Part shown: one piece after another, positions 1-9,395 of the stretch
Position numbering within the stretch: the stretch's first letter is position 1
Layout: every line of letters starts with the position of its first letter
Assembly (NCBI GenBank): GCA_016935365.1
Contig: JAFGRB010000189.1
Span: 1 to 49,291, forward strand
Direction of reading: 5' to 3'
Length of the DNA: 49,291 nt
Origin: Deltaproteobacteria bacterium
GTDB lineage: Bacteria > Myxococcota > B64-G9
Notes under the pieces: model-generated
Databases searched by the model: none
Seen by the model: the letters and a program-made list of their open reading frames with translations, nothing else
Told to the model about the DNA's origin: nothing
Program-made: the position numbers and the translations under genes

Positions 1-24
1 AGACAGACAGACAGACAGACAGAC
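1..24. repeat. AGAC tetranucleotide tandem repeat
   Basis: Six perfect AGAC units open the window, so the full length is unknown because the tract may continue upstream. It lies about 120 bp before the first lipoprotein gene. Bases 25-142 hold no other gene I can support. Confidence 0.9.
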
Positions 25-142
25 GTGGAGTCCATAGGCTCCTCGCGCTGATCGGCCGCTGGCTCTTGCCTCCATGCGGGGCATCGGGCATGTCGCCCGG
101 TGCCCGCACTCGTGAACCACATTTTTTTCCCGGGAGGGAACG

Positions 143-3100
143 ATGCGAGCAAAGAGCATGCGGTCAATCGCTGTGATGTCCTTCTTGGCGCTGTCCCTGT
201 CGCTGCCAGCCTGTCCGAAGCTCGACGAGGCCCAGGAATACGCGACCTACACGAGCAGCTCTGGAGCCAGCTACGAGGCAGGGGTCTGGGCCTTGCCGGA
301 CAGGGGCTATCTGGAGCCGGGCGGCGCTTTCGATCTCTTCAACCGCATCATCGCGCCGCGATGCCTCGACGGCAAGGTCTTCGCGCCGGAGCCGAACCGT
401 GCCGTGCCCATCATCGAGATCCTGAGAAGGGACGAGGCCTGCGCACTTCTGCTGACGCCATGCAATGTGGGGCCGCCCTGTGAAGGAGACGATGGTACCG
501 TACGCGCCGTCGCTCCGTTCGTGCTGGAGGAGCTCGAGCGGGCGAGGCTGCCCAGCGATCTTTCTTCTGAGTACCCGTTGAAGATCGATCGTGTCAGGAT
601 GAGCTGGGTCCGGAAGCCCGTGGACATTCCTGGAATGTCTCCTTACATCAGCACACGGATTGACATCGGGGGATTGGCAACGAAGATATGGCCTCCGATT
701 ATCGTCCAGGGCTCCGTGGGGTATTACAACTACAAGTACTGCTTCGGAGAGGTCTATCTCCCGGCTTGCTCGATCGATGTGCTTGTCGATACAACGGGCA
801 AGCAGCTCCAGACGCGTGTCGCCCTTGTCGACTACTACAAGGACTGGTCCGATCCGATCCCGGGGTGCGCGTATTCATACCAGGAGAGTGAGTGTCATTT
901 CCCACCGATGGTGGAGCACAGGGATGCCGAGATCGTGTACTACGAGAACACGTGCCCGGGACCGCTTCCCGATATCGGCGGAGACCGGGTGAGGACCGGG
1001 GTCTGGTGGGAGGACGAGCTCGGCAACGAGCACGAGAGCTACTGTCTCAAGTGCCCGGAGGAAGTCCTGCTCGGAGACTACCAGCGCCACCTCGACTTCT
1101 ACTGCTTGAAGGTGCGCGAGGTCGAGTGCGAGGCCTGGGAGGAGCATGGTGATATGGTGTTCAAGAGCTGGGAGCAGAGCCGCACGCCCAACCTGTATAT
1201 CAACAACGAGGCCAAGGATGCCATCTGGCACGAGGATGTCGCAGTGGCGATCGCGGAGCTCACCGACGACTACCTGGGAGGGACACTTCGCAGCATCGGT
1301 AGCAGCATGTTCTTCAACGTCGACCTGTACTCGATGCTTGAAAAGCCATGGGATTCGGACTACGTGCTGGCGGCCGTGCACCAGAACTACGGTACGCCCG
1401 GCGAGGAGATCCTGCTCGTGCGGGACTTCGACGACGACGACCACGACGGCGTGGGCGACGCGCTGGACAACTGCAAGGACGTGCCGAACCGAGCCCAGCT
1501 CGACTGCGACCACGACGGGGTGGGAGACGCCTGCGACGACACGCTGTGCGTCTACACGCACTGGGAGTCTGTCTACGAGCCGGCCAACCCGGAGGAGTCC
1601 TACATGTCGGTCGAGCAGAACCCGGTGGTCGAGCTGAGCCTGTATGCCACCGGCGGCTTCAACGAGGCAGAGCGCTACGAGCGGCCGGTGGAGGTGAACT
1701 GGTGCGCCTGCGATGACGGCTACGACGGCCTGTGCCAGGATCAGTTCTGCCCCCAGGATGGTCGGCTCCACCAGCACGAGGCTGGACCCTTCCACGGCTG
1801 GTTCCCGGTGAGCTGGTCCATGTCCCGGCCCGAGCCGGACTGCGCCCTGGACCAGAGCTGCGGGCCCATCCCGGACGTGAGCTTCATGCGCTGCACGGAC
1901 GAGAGCCCGGAGAACCCGTGCCTGACCGCGAGCCGCCGCAAGCAGGTCACCTGGCACTGGCGGGCCCAGCACTTCCCGCCGAACGGCGAGCGGGTGATCG
2001 AGCCCGGGACCAAGTACCTCAAGCTGTGGGCCAACCCGGTCAACTCGCCCTGGGCGGCATCCGGCATCCACCGGACCTACGAGCGCGTCTTTCCGATCGA
2101 GTACCGCTACATCCCGACGCGGCCGGTGCTGCCGGGAGTGCTCGTCGAGCACGTGGACCTGCTGGATCCAGGGCGGCTGGTGCACTACGAGGAGCAGCTG
2201 ATCGACCCGCGGAAGGAATTCCCCTGGCTGGACACCGGAGAGATCGCGGGCTGGTGGGTCGCGGACGATCCGGCCGTGCCGGCCGAGCCGGTGCTCTTCT
2301 ACGTGGACCGCGCGAGCGGGTCGCTGGGCAAGGTGACGGGCCTGGAGCCCGCGCCTGGCGAGACCGCGGCGCTCGACGTAAGCTGCTTCGCGGCCGCGGG
2401 CTACATCGCGGGCGACGAGGCGTACCGCTTCGTGTTCGGCGGCGTGGGCCCCGACGGTGGCTATCGGGACGATCTGTGGATGGGCAAGGCCTCGAGCCCC
2501 CTGGTCTGGGAGCGGGTGGAGACGGGTCCCGCTGCTCCGAGGGCAGTGGAGATCCCCGTGGGAGAGCTTCCCTGGGAGATCAACCTCAAGCCGATCGTGT
2601 CCTCGGACGAGGAGCGCCTGGCCTTCGTGTCGAACCAGCGCTCGGACACGGTGAGCGTCGTGGATCTGAACACCGAAGCGGTGGTGGGCTCGATCGCCGG
2701 CTTTGCCGAGCCGGCCAGCCTGGCGATCCGGGCCGAGCAGCGCGAGCTCTGGGTGGGCAACCGGGCGAACGGCACCATCTCCATCGTCGATCTGGACAGC
2801 TGGGAGCTCAAAGACGAGATCCTGCTCGGCTCCTTCGAGCCCACGCTGATGGTGGCGGGCCCTGGAGGCGCCGACGTGTACCTGCGGGAGAGGTACGAGA
2901 TGTTTGGGCATCACGTCTGGTGCGTGTCGCGGATCGAAGGCGATACGCGCACGACGAGGGCTCTGGTCCCATACGATTACCACGACGTGGAGAACCACGA
3001 TGCGCTGGCGGTCTCACCGGATGGCGATCGTCTCTACGTGGCGCGGGACAACTACGAGCTGATCGATGTATACGACGCATTCACCTTGGCTCTCCTGGAC

Positions 3101-5056
3101 TCGGTGGACATCGGGCGCTCGGCCACGAGCATGGCCCTGGTCTGGGGAGGCGAGGTGGCGGTGGTGACCAACTACCGCGAGGACTCGGTGATGTTTCTCG
3201 ACACCGGCACCTGGGAGGAGATCGCGGTGATCGAGGGCGTGCGAAGCCCTGCCGGCGTGGACTTGGACACCCTCGGCGGCATGGCGGTGGTGACCAACAT
3301 GGTGAGCGGCTGGACCGAGCACACGGTCACGTTCATCGATCTGGCAAAGGCCGATGCGGCCTACACGGTGGATGTGGGCAACTGGCCCACCACGGTGGAG
3401 CTGACAACAGGCGGAAAGCAGGCCCTCGTGGTGAACGCCAACTCGGACAGCATCACGTCCATCACGGGCCTGGCTCCTGACTACGGTGCGCCCACCCCTC
3501 GCGCAGGCTCGGTGCTGGTGGCGGACGAGCGCCGGGGCAAGCTGCACCTGCTGGGCGGCGAGGATGCGAGTGGACCGATAGGCGAGGTCTGGGAGCTGGA
3601 CGTGACCGGGGGTGGCTGGCGTAGAATCGGAAGGATGATGCCCACAGGGCCGATCGCCATGATGTCCACTGCGCGGGAGCCGGAGTCGGATTGGACCTAC
3701 CTCTACGGAGGTCGAGGGGAGACAGGCCCTAAGTCTGGGCTGTGGCGCTATGCGCCGGGTGCGGGCTTCGAGCGCCTGGACGGGCTCACGCGCGCTGCCG
3801 GGCCCGGTCAGCTCGAGGGAGCGGCGATGACCTACATCCCGGAGAAGGACCAGCTCTACCTCTTCGGGGGTTACGATGGGTCGAGCGCGAGCAACAGGAG
3901 CTGGCTGTACACGCCCGAGACCGCGACCTGGCAGGAGATCGCGAGTGACTGCGACCAGGGCGGGTGCCCCGAGCCACGGGTGGGCGCGGCCGCGCTATCG
4001 CTGCACGGAGGCGACCGGGTGGTGGTGCTCGGAGGCACGGGAGATGCGCCCGGAGACCTGCGGCCCTGGATCCAGGACCTGGAGAGCGGGCAGTGGACGC
4101 GGAGGGATGCGACCGACCTGCCCGGAGACTTCTCAGGCGGGCTGAAGCGGATCGACTACGCGGGTACGCGGTTGGGCTTCCGCATGGCAGATGGATTCGA
4201 CACGTCGCCCTCGAATGGAGAGTTCGAGCCCGGCCGATCCAGGTCGTACCGCTGGGTGGGACAGATCGAGGTGCTGGAGAGCGGCGAGCACGCGTTCCGC
4301 ATCCAGAGCCGCGGCGGAGCTCGGATCTACATCGACGGGGAGCTGGTCGGGCTGGAGCACGGCCATGGATGCGGGCATGGCCAAGGTCACGGACATCGCT
4401 GCTGGCCGGGCTCGTGGGGTCGCGACGACTACCTGGGCTCGTGCAGTCGGCTGGACGTCGAGACGGAGAGGCTGCAGCTCGAGGCGGGCTGGCACGACAT
4501 CGTGGTGGACCTGAGCGTCTGCCGGCAGGGAGGCTACATCCAGGTGAGCCTGGCCGAGTCGCCAGGAGGCGCCGGGGAGATCGCAGCCGAGCGGTTCCGC
4601 TACCGGAGCCGGGACGGGCTGGTGCGCAAGGGCTACTTCCCGATGTGGTTCTGGAACGTGGAGACGGGCGAGGACTTCGACGCGACGCCGATGAACGACG
4701 ACTGGGGCCGAGGCAAGCCCGAGACGCTCAACCTGAGCTGGCCGAACAACTTCATGGTCGGCTGGGAGGGGTACCTGCGCGTGGACACGGCTGGCGAGTA
4801 TCGCTTCGTGGCGGACACGGACGACGGAGCGCAGCTCGAGGTGGCAGGGCAGGTGATCCTGAACAAGCTGTACGGCAAGGCGGGCCGGAGGGTCTCGAAG
4901 GCCGTGTGGCTGGAGCCCGGATGGCACGAGATCCGCTTCTTGTTGATGGAACACCACGGGGATGCTCGGGCGAGGCTTTCGTACGACCCGTCGTGCCCGG
5001 AGCTCGGTGGTCAGGTGGTACCGCCCGAGAGGCTGGCTGCGAGGTTCGAGCCGTGA
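143..5056 (+). CDS. Large mosaic surface lipoprotein with propeller, Kelch and two PA14-like domains
   Basis: Encodes 1637 aa, probably anchored in the outer membrane and exposed outside the cell. The ATG follows a GGGAGGGA ribosome site. The N-terminus is a lipoprotein signal with lipobox LPAC and Cys24. In order there follow a Cys-rich region of unknown fold, a thrombospondin type 3-like calcium segment (about 428-470, with DHDGVGDA and DCDHDGVGDACD), a YVTN-type beta-propeller (about 815-1108, SDTVSVVDL-like blades), Kelch-like repeats (about 1120-1322, LFGGYDG) and two PA14-like domains (about 1336-1486 and 1493-1637). The first PA14 domain contains a His/Gly/Cys insertion near residues 1406-1420. 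The gene overlaps the next lipoprotein gene by GTGA, so the two are probably co-translated. The domain mix suggests carbohydrate or surface binding. The substrate cannot be told from the sequence. Confidence 0.88.
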   Translation: MRAKSMRSIAVMSFLALSLSLPACPKLDEAQEYATYTSSSGASYEAGVWALPDRGYLEPGGAFDLFNRIIAPRCLDGKVFAPEPNRAVPIIEILRRDEACALLLTPCNVGPPCEGDDGTVRAVAPFVLEELERARLPSDLSSEYPLKIDRVRMSWVRKPVDIPGMSPYISTRIDIGGLATKIWPPIIVQGSVGYYNYKYCFGEVYLPACSIDVLVDTTGKQLQTRVALVDYYKDWSDPIPGCAYSYQESECHFPPMVEHRDAEIVYYENTCPGPLPDIGGDRVRTGVWWEDELGNEHESYCLKCPEEVLLGDYQRHLDFYCLKVREVECEAWEEHGDMVFKSWEQSRTPNLYINNEAKDAIWHEDVAVAIAELTDDYLGGTLRSIGSSMFFNVDLYSMLEKPWDSDYVLAAVHQNYGTPGEEILLVRDFDDDDHDGVGDALDNCKDVPNRAQLDCDHDGVGDACDDTLCVYTHWESVYEPANPEESYMSVEQNPVVELSLYATGGFNEAERYERPVEVNWCACDDGYDGLCQDQFCPQDGRLHQHEAGPFHGWFPVSWSMSRPEPDCALDQSCGPIPDVSFMRCTDESPENPCLTASRRKQVTWHWRAQHFPPNGERVIEPGTKYLKLWANPVNSPWAASGIHRTYERVFPIEYRYIPTRPVLPGVLVEHVDLLDPGRLVHYEEQLIDPRKEFPWLDTGEIAGWWVADDPAVPAEPVLFYVDRASGSLGKVTGLEPAPGETAALDVSCFAAAGYIAGDEAYRFVFGGVGPDGGYRDDLWMGKASSPLVWERVETGPAAPRAVEIPVGELPWEINLKPIVSSDEERLAFVSNQRSDTVSVVDLNTEAVVGSIAGFAEPASLAIRAEQRELWVGNRANGTISIVDLDSWELKDEILLGSFEPTLMVAGPGGADVYLRERYEMFGHHVWCVSRIEGDTRTTRALVPYDYHDVENHDALAVSPDGDRLYVARDNYELIDVYDAFTLALLDSVDIGRSATSMALVWGGEVAVVTNYREDSVMFLDTGTWEEIAVIEGVRSPAGVDLDTLGGMAVVTNMVSGWTEHTVTFIDLAKADAAYTVDVGNWPTTVELTTGGKQALVVNANSDSITSITGLAPDYGAPTPRAGSVLVADERRGKLHLLGGEDASGPIGEVWELDVTGGGWRRIGRMMPTGPIAMMSTAREPESDWTYLYGGRGETGPKSGLWRYAPGAGFERLDGLTRAAGPGQLEGAAMTYIPEKDQLYLFGGYDGSSASNRSWLYTPETATWQEIASDCDQGGCPEPRVGAAALSLHGGDRVVVLGGTGDAPGDLRPWIQDLESGQWTRRDATDLPGDFSGGLKRIDYAGTRLGFRMADGFDTSPSNGEFEPGRSRSYRWVGQIEVLESGEHAFRIQSRGGARIYIDGELVGLEHGHGCGHGQGHGHRCWPGSWGRDDYLGSCSRLDVETERLQLEAGWHDIVVDLSVCRQGGYIQVSLAESPGGAGEIAAERFRYRSRDGLVRKGYFPMWFWNVETGEDFDATPMNDDWGRGKPETLNLSWPNNFMVGWEGYLRVDTAGEYRFVADTDDGAQLEVAGQVILNKLYGKAGRRVSKAVWLEPGWHEIRFLLMEHHGDARARLSYDPSCPELGGQVVPPERLAARFEP

Positions 5057-6234
5057 GAGGCGGACGAGCAAGAGCAGCAGTTGTCATCGCGGCGCTCGCC
5101 GTGTGCGCTTCGTGGGCCGGCTGCACCTGGGGCTCTTCGAAGCCGGACGCCGGCGCGAGCGATGCGGACGGTGCGATCTACGAGCCTCCGACGCACGTGG
5201 GCTTCGACGAGATGGACGAGCACGGCGCGGTGCGGGTGGGCTACCTGGCGGATCCCAACCAGGGCCACGACATTGCAGAGGGCTGGATCGCCTACGCGTC
5301 GAGAAAGGGCGGCCTGTACCTGGTGGACATCGAGTCGGAGACCGAGACGAGGGTCTACCCCAATGAGCCTGTGAACGAGGATGCCGCTCACTATCCAGGA
5401 TTCAGGGCCGAGCCGGTGATCAACCGGGGCGTGATCTACACCCGCGGATACAACGACAGCACGACAGAGAGACCGGCAGTACTGGCCTACGATATCCGAG
5501 CCGGTGTCTGGGAGTCCATCGGCACGCCGCCCGAGGCCAATCCTAGATACCTGGATGCGGACGGTCGCTGGCTTGCCTGGAGCGACATGCGGCACTGGGA
5601 CGAGGATGGCGGCTCGAACGACGAGGTCTACCTCTACGACCTGGACAGCCGCGTGGAGCACAGGTTGACGCACCAGCCCGTCATGCAGGGGGACCCTTGC
5701 ATCTCAGGTGATCACATCGTCTGGGATGACTACATCAAGGGAAACACGATCGAGGAGATCGTGCTTTACACTATCAGCACGGGCGAGTCCATCTACCTGA
5801 CCGACGACCTGATTCCCCAGTTCTCACCCGACATCGACGGAGATAACGTGGTCTGGACGGATCTGCGCAACGGTGAGTACTTTCCGGGCGATGGATATGT
5901 GAATACGGATGTCTACCTATACCGCATATCGACCGGCGAGTACGTTCAGATCACCACGGACGAGCATGACCAGGAGTTCCCGCGCATCAAGGGCAAGTAC
6001 ATCGCCTGGAAGGATCTCCGCAACGGGATCCGCGGTCCGGATGGAGTGCCTGACACCACGAACATCTTCGTCTACAACCTGGAGACCAGCGAGGAGAAGC
6101 AGGTGACCTTCGGGCAGGGGTACATGGAGTGCTGCCCGCGGATCTACGGCGATAGGTTGGTCTACTACAGCATACGCACCGGTGGTTGGGGTTCGCTCTG
6201 GATGGTGGACCTGAAGCGCTTCTGGCCTGATTGA
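5053..6234 (+). CDS. Lipoprotein with TolB-like beta-propeller repeats
   Basis: Encodes 393 aa from a GTG that overlaps the upstream stop codon (GTGA), which fixes the start. The N-terminus has Arg residues, a hydrophobic stretch and a lipobox-like WAGC with Cys24. A low-complexity Ala/Ser/Asp linker follows. The rest is at least five repeats of about 50 aa of the form DGDxxxWxDLRNG (for example DIDGDNVVWTDLRNG and IKGKYIAWKDLRNG). This is the signature of TolB/PD40-like propellers that display surface loops. It probably works with the preceding lipoprotein. No catalytic motif is visible. Confidence 0.85.
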   Translation: MRGGRARAAVVIAALAVCASWAGCTWGSSKPDAGASDADGAIYEPPTHVGFDEMDEHGAVRVGYLADPNQGHDIAEGWIAYASRKGGLYLVDIESETETRVYPNEPVNEDAAHYPGFRAEPVINRGVIYTRGYNDSTTERPAVLAYDIRAGVWESIGTPPEANPRYLDADGRWLAWSDMRHWDEDGGSNDEVYLYDLDSRVEHRLTHQPVMQGDPCISGDHIVWDDYIKGNTIEEIVLYTISTGESIYLTDDLIPQFSPDIDGDNVVWTDLRNGEYFPGDGYVNTDVYLYRISTGEYVQITTDEHDQEFPRIKGKYIAWKDLRNGIRGPDGVPDTTNIFVYNLETSEEKQVTFGQGYMECCPRIYGDRLVYYSIRTGGWGSLWMVDLKRFWPD

Positions 6235-6245
6235 TTGAGGGTGTT

Positions 6246-6290
6246 GGGCATCGGGGCCTCGCATTGTGCGGGGCTCCGATGCCCTTTGCT
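6246..6290 (+). terminator. Rho-independent terminator candidate
   Basis: The arms GGGCATCGG (6246-6254) and CCGATGCCC (6276-6284) are perfectly complementary, and CTTTGCTTT follows. It lies 12 bp after the second lipoprotein gene and would end that operon. The rest of 6291-6423 shows nothing I can name. Confidence 0.65.
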
Positions 6291-6423
6291 TTCCACATCG
6301 GGCTGCGGGTGTTTCCATCGGAGCAGAGGGGGAGCTTGATCGGCGCGGAGGCGTGTGCTAGGAATGCTCCCGGCAGTCCACGGCTCGCCTGCCCGGTGCG
6401 GCGGCCGGAGGAGGGTGAGGGCG

Positions 6424-7356
6424 TTGAGCGCGGAGCCCGTTCGGATGGCCGTCGTGGGCGTGGGACACTTCGGCTCCTTTCACTGCTGCAAGATCCAGAG
6501 CTTGCCGGGCGCGGACCTGCGGGTCGTGGTCGACGTGGACTCCGATCGGGCCGCGAGCGCGGGCGCGCGCTTCGGCGCGCAGGCCCTGACCTCGATCGAG
6601 GACCTGGCGGGGCGCGTCGACGCGGCGGTCGTGGCGGTGCCCACGCCCGAGCACCACCAGGTCGCGGCCCGGCTGCTGGCGGCCGGACTGGACCTGCTGG
6701 TGGAGAAGCCCCTGGCCGCCTCGTCCGAGCAGGCGCAGCACCTGTGCGAGCTGGCCGCCCGGCGCGCGCGCTGCCTCCAGGTGGGGCACCTGGAGCGCTT
6801 CAACCCGATCGTCCGCGAGGCCTTCGCCCGCATCCGCGAGCCCCGCTACGTGCGGCTCGAGCGGCTGGGTCCCTTCCCGGCCCAGGGCGTCAAGGCGGAC
6901 GTGGTCTTCGAGCTGATGACCCACGACCTGGACCTGCTGCTGCAGCTGAACGGCTCGCCGGTCGAGTCGATCGAGGCGATCGGCTTCTCGGTGGCCAGCC
7001 CGTGGGCCGATCTGGCCAGCGCCCGGCTGCGCTTCGCCGACGGCATGCTGGCCGAGCTGGCCTCGTCCCGGGTGCACCCCCAGCGCAAGCGCCACATGTC
7101 CGTGCTGGACGCCGACGGGCTGCTCGAGATCGACCTGGACGCGCGCTGTCTGTGGCGCCGGCCGCGGGGCGAGCAGGCGCAGGCGTGCGACCCGGTGAGC
7201 TGCAGCGACGGGGATCCCCTCCTGGAGCAGGACCGGGCCTTCGTCTACGCCCTGGCGAACGGCCGGCAGCCGAAGGTCGGACCGGAGGCCGGGGCGGCGG
7301 CCGTGGCGCTCGCCGAGCGGATCGTGCGCTCCATCGAGTCCGGCGCCCGGGGATGA
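6424..7356 (+). CDS. Gfo/Idh/MocA-family oxidoreductase, GnnA-like candidate
   Basis: About 310 aa. The N-terminal Rossmann motif is VGVGHFGSFH, and the family signatures EKPL and GHLERFNP follow. The last occurs in the Gfo/Idh proteins next to lpxA/lpxB, including GnnA, the UDP-GlcNAc 3-dehydrogenase that prepares 2,3-diamino lipid A. The stop overlaps lpxB by ATGA, so the two are translationally coupled. I chose the TTG at 6424 because GGAGGAGGG lies just upstream; a GTG at 6415 and an ATG at 6445 are alternatives. No GnnB-like aminotransferase is in the window, so the exact reaction is inferred from neighbourhood and motif. Confidence 0.85.
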   Translation: MSAEPVRMAVVGVGHFGSFHCCKIQSLPGADLRVVVDVDSDRAASAGARFGAQALTSIEDLAGRVDAAVVAVPTPEHHQVAARLLAAGLDLLVEKPLAASSEQAQHLCELAARRARCLQVGHLERFNPIVREAFARIREPRYVRLERLGPFPAQGVKADVVFELMTHDLDLLLQLNGSPVESIEAIGFSVASPWADLASARLRFADGMLAELASSRVHPQRKRHMSVLDADGLLEIDLDARCLWRRPRGEQAQACDPVSCSDGDPLLEQDRAFVYALANGRQPKVGPEAGAAAVALAERIVRSIESGARG

Positions 7357-8510
7357 CCATCTCCCGAAGCCCTGCGACATCCGATGCGCCCTGGCTCTTC
7401 GTCGTGGCCGGCGAGGCCTCGGGCGACCTCCACGGAGCGGAGGTCCTGCGCGAGCTCGCTGCGCGCTCGCCGGGCGCGCGCTTCTTCGGGCTGGGCGGCG
7501 AGCGGATGCAGGCCCGGGGGCTGGAGCGGATAGGCGGGTCCGGGCCGCTCAACGTGGTGGGCCTGACCGAGGTTCTGCGCGGGCTCGCGGCGATAAGGCG
7601 CCTTCGCGATCGCCTGCTCGAGGAGCTGGACGGCCGCCGGACGGCGGCGGCGCTGCTTATCGATCTGCCCGGCTTCAACCTGCACCTGGCGCGCTGCTTG
7701 AAGGCGCGCGCGATCCCGGTCGTCTACTACATCGCCCCCCAGGCCTGGGCCTGGCGGCGGGGCCGGGTGCGAAAGATCCGCCGCCGTGTAGACCGGCTGT
7801 GCGCCATCTTCCCCTTCGAGGAGGCCTTCTTCGCCCGGCACGGGGTGGCGGTCGAGTACGTGGGCCACCCCCTGACCGAGCGCGCCCGGGACCGCGCGGC
7901 CGAGGCGCCGCGCCGGGTGGCCATCGTGCCGGGCAGCCGGCCGCGCGAGATCGAGCGCCTGCTGCCGCCCCTGGCCGCCGCGGCCCGCCTGCTGGCAGGC
8001 CGCCTGGGCCCGCTGGACTTTCGCCTGCCGCTGGCGCCGGGCATCGACCGGGGCCGGGTCGAGGGCGTGCTCGACGCGGCCGGCATCCGGGCCGAGATCG
8101 TCACCGGGGGCGCCGCGCGCGCGCTCGAGGGGGCCCGGCTGGGCCTGGTCTGCTCGGGCACCGCTGCGCTGGAGGCCGCCCTGTGCGGCGTGCCGTCGGT
8201 GGTCGTCTACCGGGTCTCGGCCCTCTCCTACGCCGCCGTGCGCCCCTTCTTCCGCTTGCCTCACGTCTGCATCGTCAATATCCTGGCCGGTGAGGCGCTC
8301 CTGCCCGAGCTGCTCCAGTCCGCGGTCCGGCCCGAGCGCATCGCCGACGAGGCCGCCGCGCTCTTCGACGACGGCGAGCGGAGGGCGCGCTGCCTGGCGG
8401 GCATGCGCGAGGTGACAGCCGGGCTCGGCCAGGGGCGGCCGTCGGCCAGGGTGGCCGAGATCCTGGCCGGCTATCTCGCGCCGGCCGGGGCCGGGAGGGA
8501 CGAGACGTGA
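7353..8510 (+). CDS. lpxB: Lipid-A-disaccharide synthase
   Basis: Encodes 385 aa, the usual length for LpxB (GT19). It joins UDP-2,3-diacylglucosamine to lipid X to give the lipid A disaccharide at the cytoplasmic face of the inner membrane. Diagnostic motifs are GEASGD near residue 19, FFGLGGERM, PQAWAWRRGR, the VPGSRPREIERLLP segment and CSGTAALEAAL towards the C-terminus. The start lies in an ATGA overlap with the oxidoreductase. The gene leads into two glycosyltransferase genes, so this is a lipid A or glycolipid operon. It also confirms a lipopolysaccharide-bearing outer membrane. Confidence 0.95.
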   Translation: MTISRSPATSDAPWLFVVAGEASGDLHGAEVLRELAARSPGARFFGLGGERMQARGLERIGGSGPLNVVGLTEVLRGLAAIRRLRDRLLEELDGRRTAAALLIDLPGFNLHLARCLKARAIPVVYYIAPQAWAWRRGRVRKIRRRVDRLCAIFPFEEAFFARHGVAVEYVGHPLTERARDRAAEAPRRVAIVPGSRPREIERLLPPLAAAARLLAGRLGPLDFRLPLAPGIDRGRVEGVLDAAGIRAEIVTGGAARALEGARLGLVCSGTAALEAALCGVPSVVVYRVSALSYAAVRPFFRLPHVCIVNILAGEALLPELLQSAVRPERIADEAAALFDDGERRARCLAGMREVTAGLGQGRPSARVAEILAGYLAPAGAGRDET

Positions 8511-8613
8511 AGAACGCATACCCGCCTTCGGTACCGAGTCGCCCCGCATCGCGGATCGACCCTTCCGGCGAGGAGCCGACGAGGGTCGCAGCGGAGCGAG
8601 TTCCGGATCGTGA

Positions 8614-8637
8614 GCATCGGGCTGATGGAGCCGATGC
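8614..8637. other. Stem-loop between lpxB and the GT2 gene
   Basis: The arms GCATCGG and CCGATGC enclose a 10-nt spacer, with no T-run after it. The region 8511-8659 has poor coding character in the frame of the next gene. This supports starting that gene at 8660 rather than at the GTG at 8507. Confidence 0.45.
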
Positions 8638-8659
8638 GGTCCAGGAGGGTCGAGGCGCG

Positions 8660-9391
8660 ATGCGCACGAGGGCTCATGGATCGGTGCACGACACGGTCGT
8701 GGTCATCCCGACCTACTGCGAGAAGGACAACGTCGAGCTCATCTGCCGCGCGGTGCTCCAGGCGCTGCCGGCCGACGTCCTGGTGGTCGACGACGACAGC
8801 CCCGACGGCACCGGCCAGCTCGCCGAGCAGCTCGCCCAGCGCGACGGGCGCGTCGCCGTCCTGCACCGCCGCGGCCTGCCGCGCGGCATGGGCAGGGCCT
8901 ACCTGGACGGCTTCCGCAGGGCGCTGGCCGACGGCTACCGCTTCGTCGCCCAGATGGACGCCGACTTCTCGCACGATCCGAAGAGCCTGCCGCTGCTGCG
9001 GCAGGCCTGCGAGTCGGCCGACCTGGTCATCGGCTCGCGCTATGTCCGCGGCGGCGGCGTGGCGGAGTGGACCTGGCTGCGGCGCGCCATCAGCCAGGGC
9101 GGCTCGCTGTACTCGCGGGCGATCCTCGGCCTGCCGATCCGTGACGTGACCGGCGGCTTCAAGTGCTGGCGGGCCAGCGCGCTCGAGGCGCTGGACCTGG
9201 ACGCGGTGGGCGCGAGCGGCTTCGCCTTCCAGATCGAGATGAACTACCGGGCGCACCGGGCGGGCCTGCGCCTGGTCGAGCTGCCGATCGTCTTTCGAGA
9301 CCGGCAGCGCGGCGAGTCCAAGATGTCGGTGCGCATCTTCGTCGAGGGCCTGCTCGCGGTCTGGCGGATCCGACTCGGCGCGGGGAGCTGA
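8660..9391 (+). CDS. Polyprenol-phosphate sugar synthase, GT2 (dolichyl-phosphate mannose synthase-like)
   Basis: Encodes 243 aa of a GT-A fold. Motifs are VVIPTYCEKDN at the start, VVDDDSPDGT, the metal-binding QMDADFSHDP, IGSRYVRGGGV, and GGFKCWR with FQIEMNYRAHRAG. These match the DPM1 family, which moves a sugar from its nucleotide to polyprenyl phosphate on the cytoplasmic face. AGGAGGG precedes the ATG by about 10 nt and the resulting length is normal for the family. A GTG at 8507 in a GTGA overlap with lpxB would add 51 unconserved-looking residues and is the alternative start. The GT39-type transferase 4 bp downstream is the expected user of the lipid-linked sugar. Confidence 0.9.
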   Translation: MRTRAHGSVHDTVVVIPTYCEKDNVELICRAVLQALPADVLVVDDDSPDGTGQLAEQLAQRDGRVAVLHRRGLPRGMGRAYLDGFRRALADGYRFVAQMDADFSHDPKSLPLLRQACESADLVIGSRYVRGGGVAEWTWLRRAISQGGSLYSRAILGLPIRDVTGGFKCWRASALEALDLDAVGASGFAFQIEMNYRAHRAGLRLVELPIVFRDRQRGESKMSVRIFVEGLLAVWRIRLGAGS

Positions 9392-9395
9392 GAGC

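Noticed and set aside
875..2998. Long minus-strand open frame (707 aa) opposite the first lipoprotein gene
   Set aside because: His/Arg/Val-rich translation with no domain, opposite a gene with clear domains and ribosome site. It is a shadow created by high GC.
8507..8659. GTG start in an overlap with lpxB, adding 51 residues to the GT2 protein
   Set aside because: The overlap and its ribosome site are attractive, but the added sequence has no family similarity and contains a stem-loop. The ATG at 8660 has an equally good site and gives the normal length. Not fully excluded.
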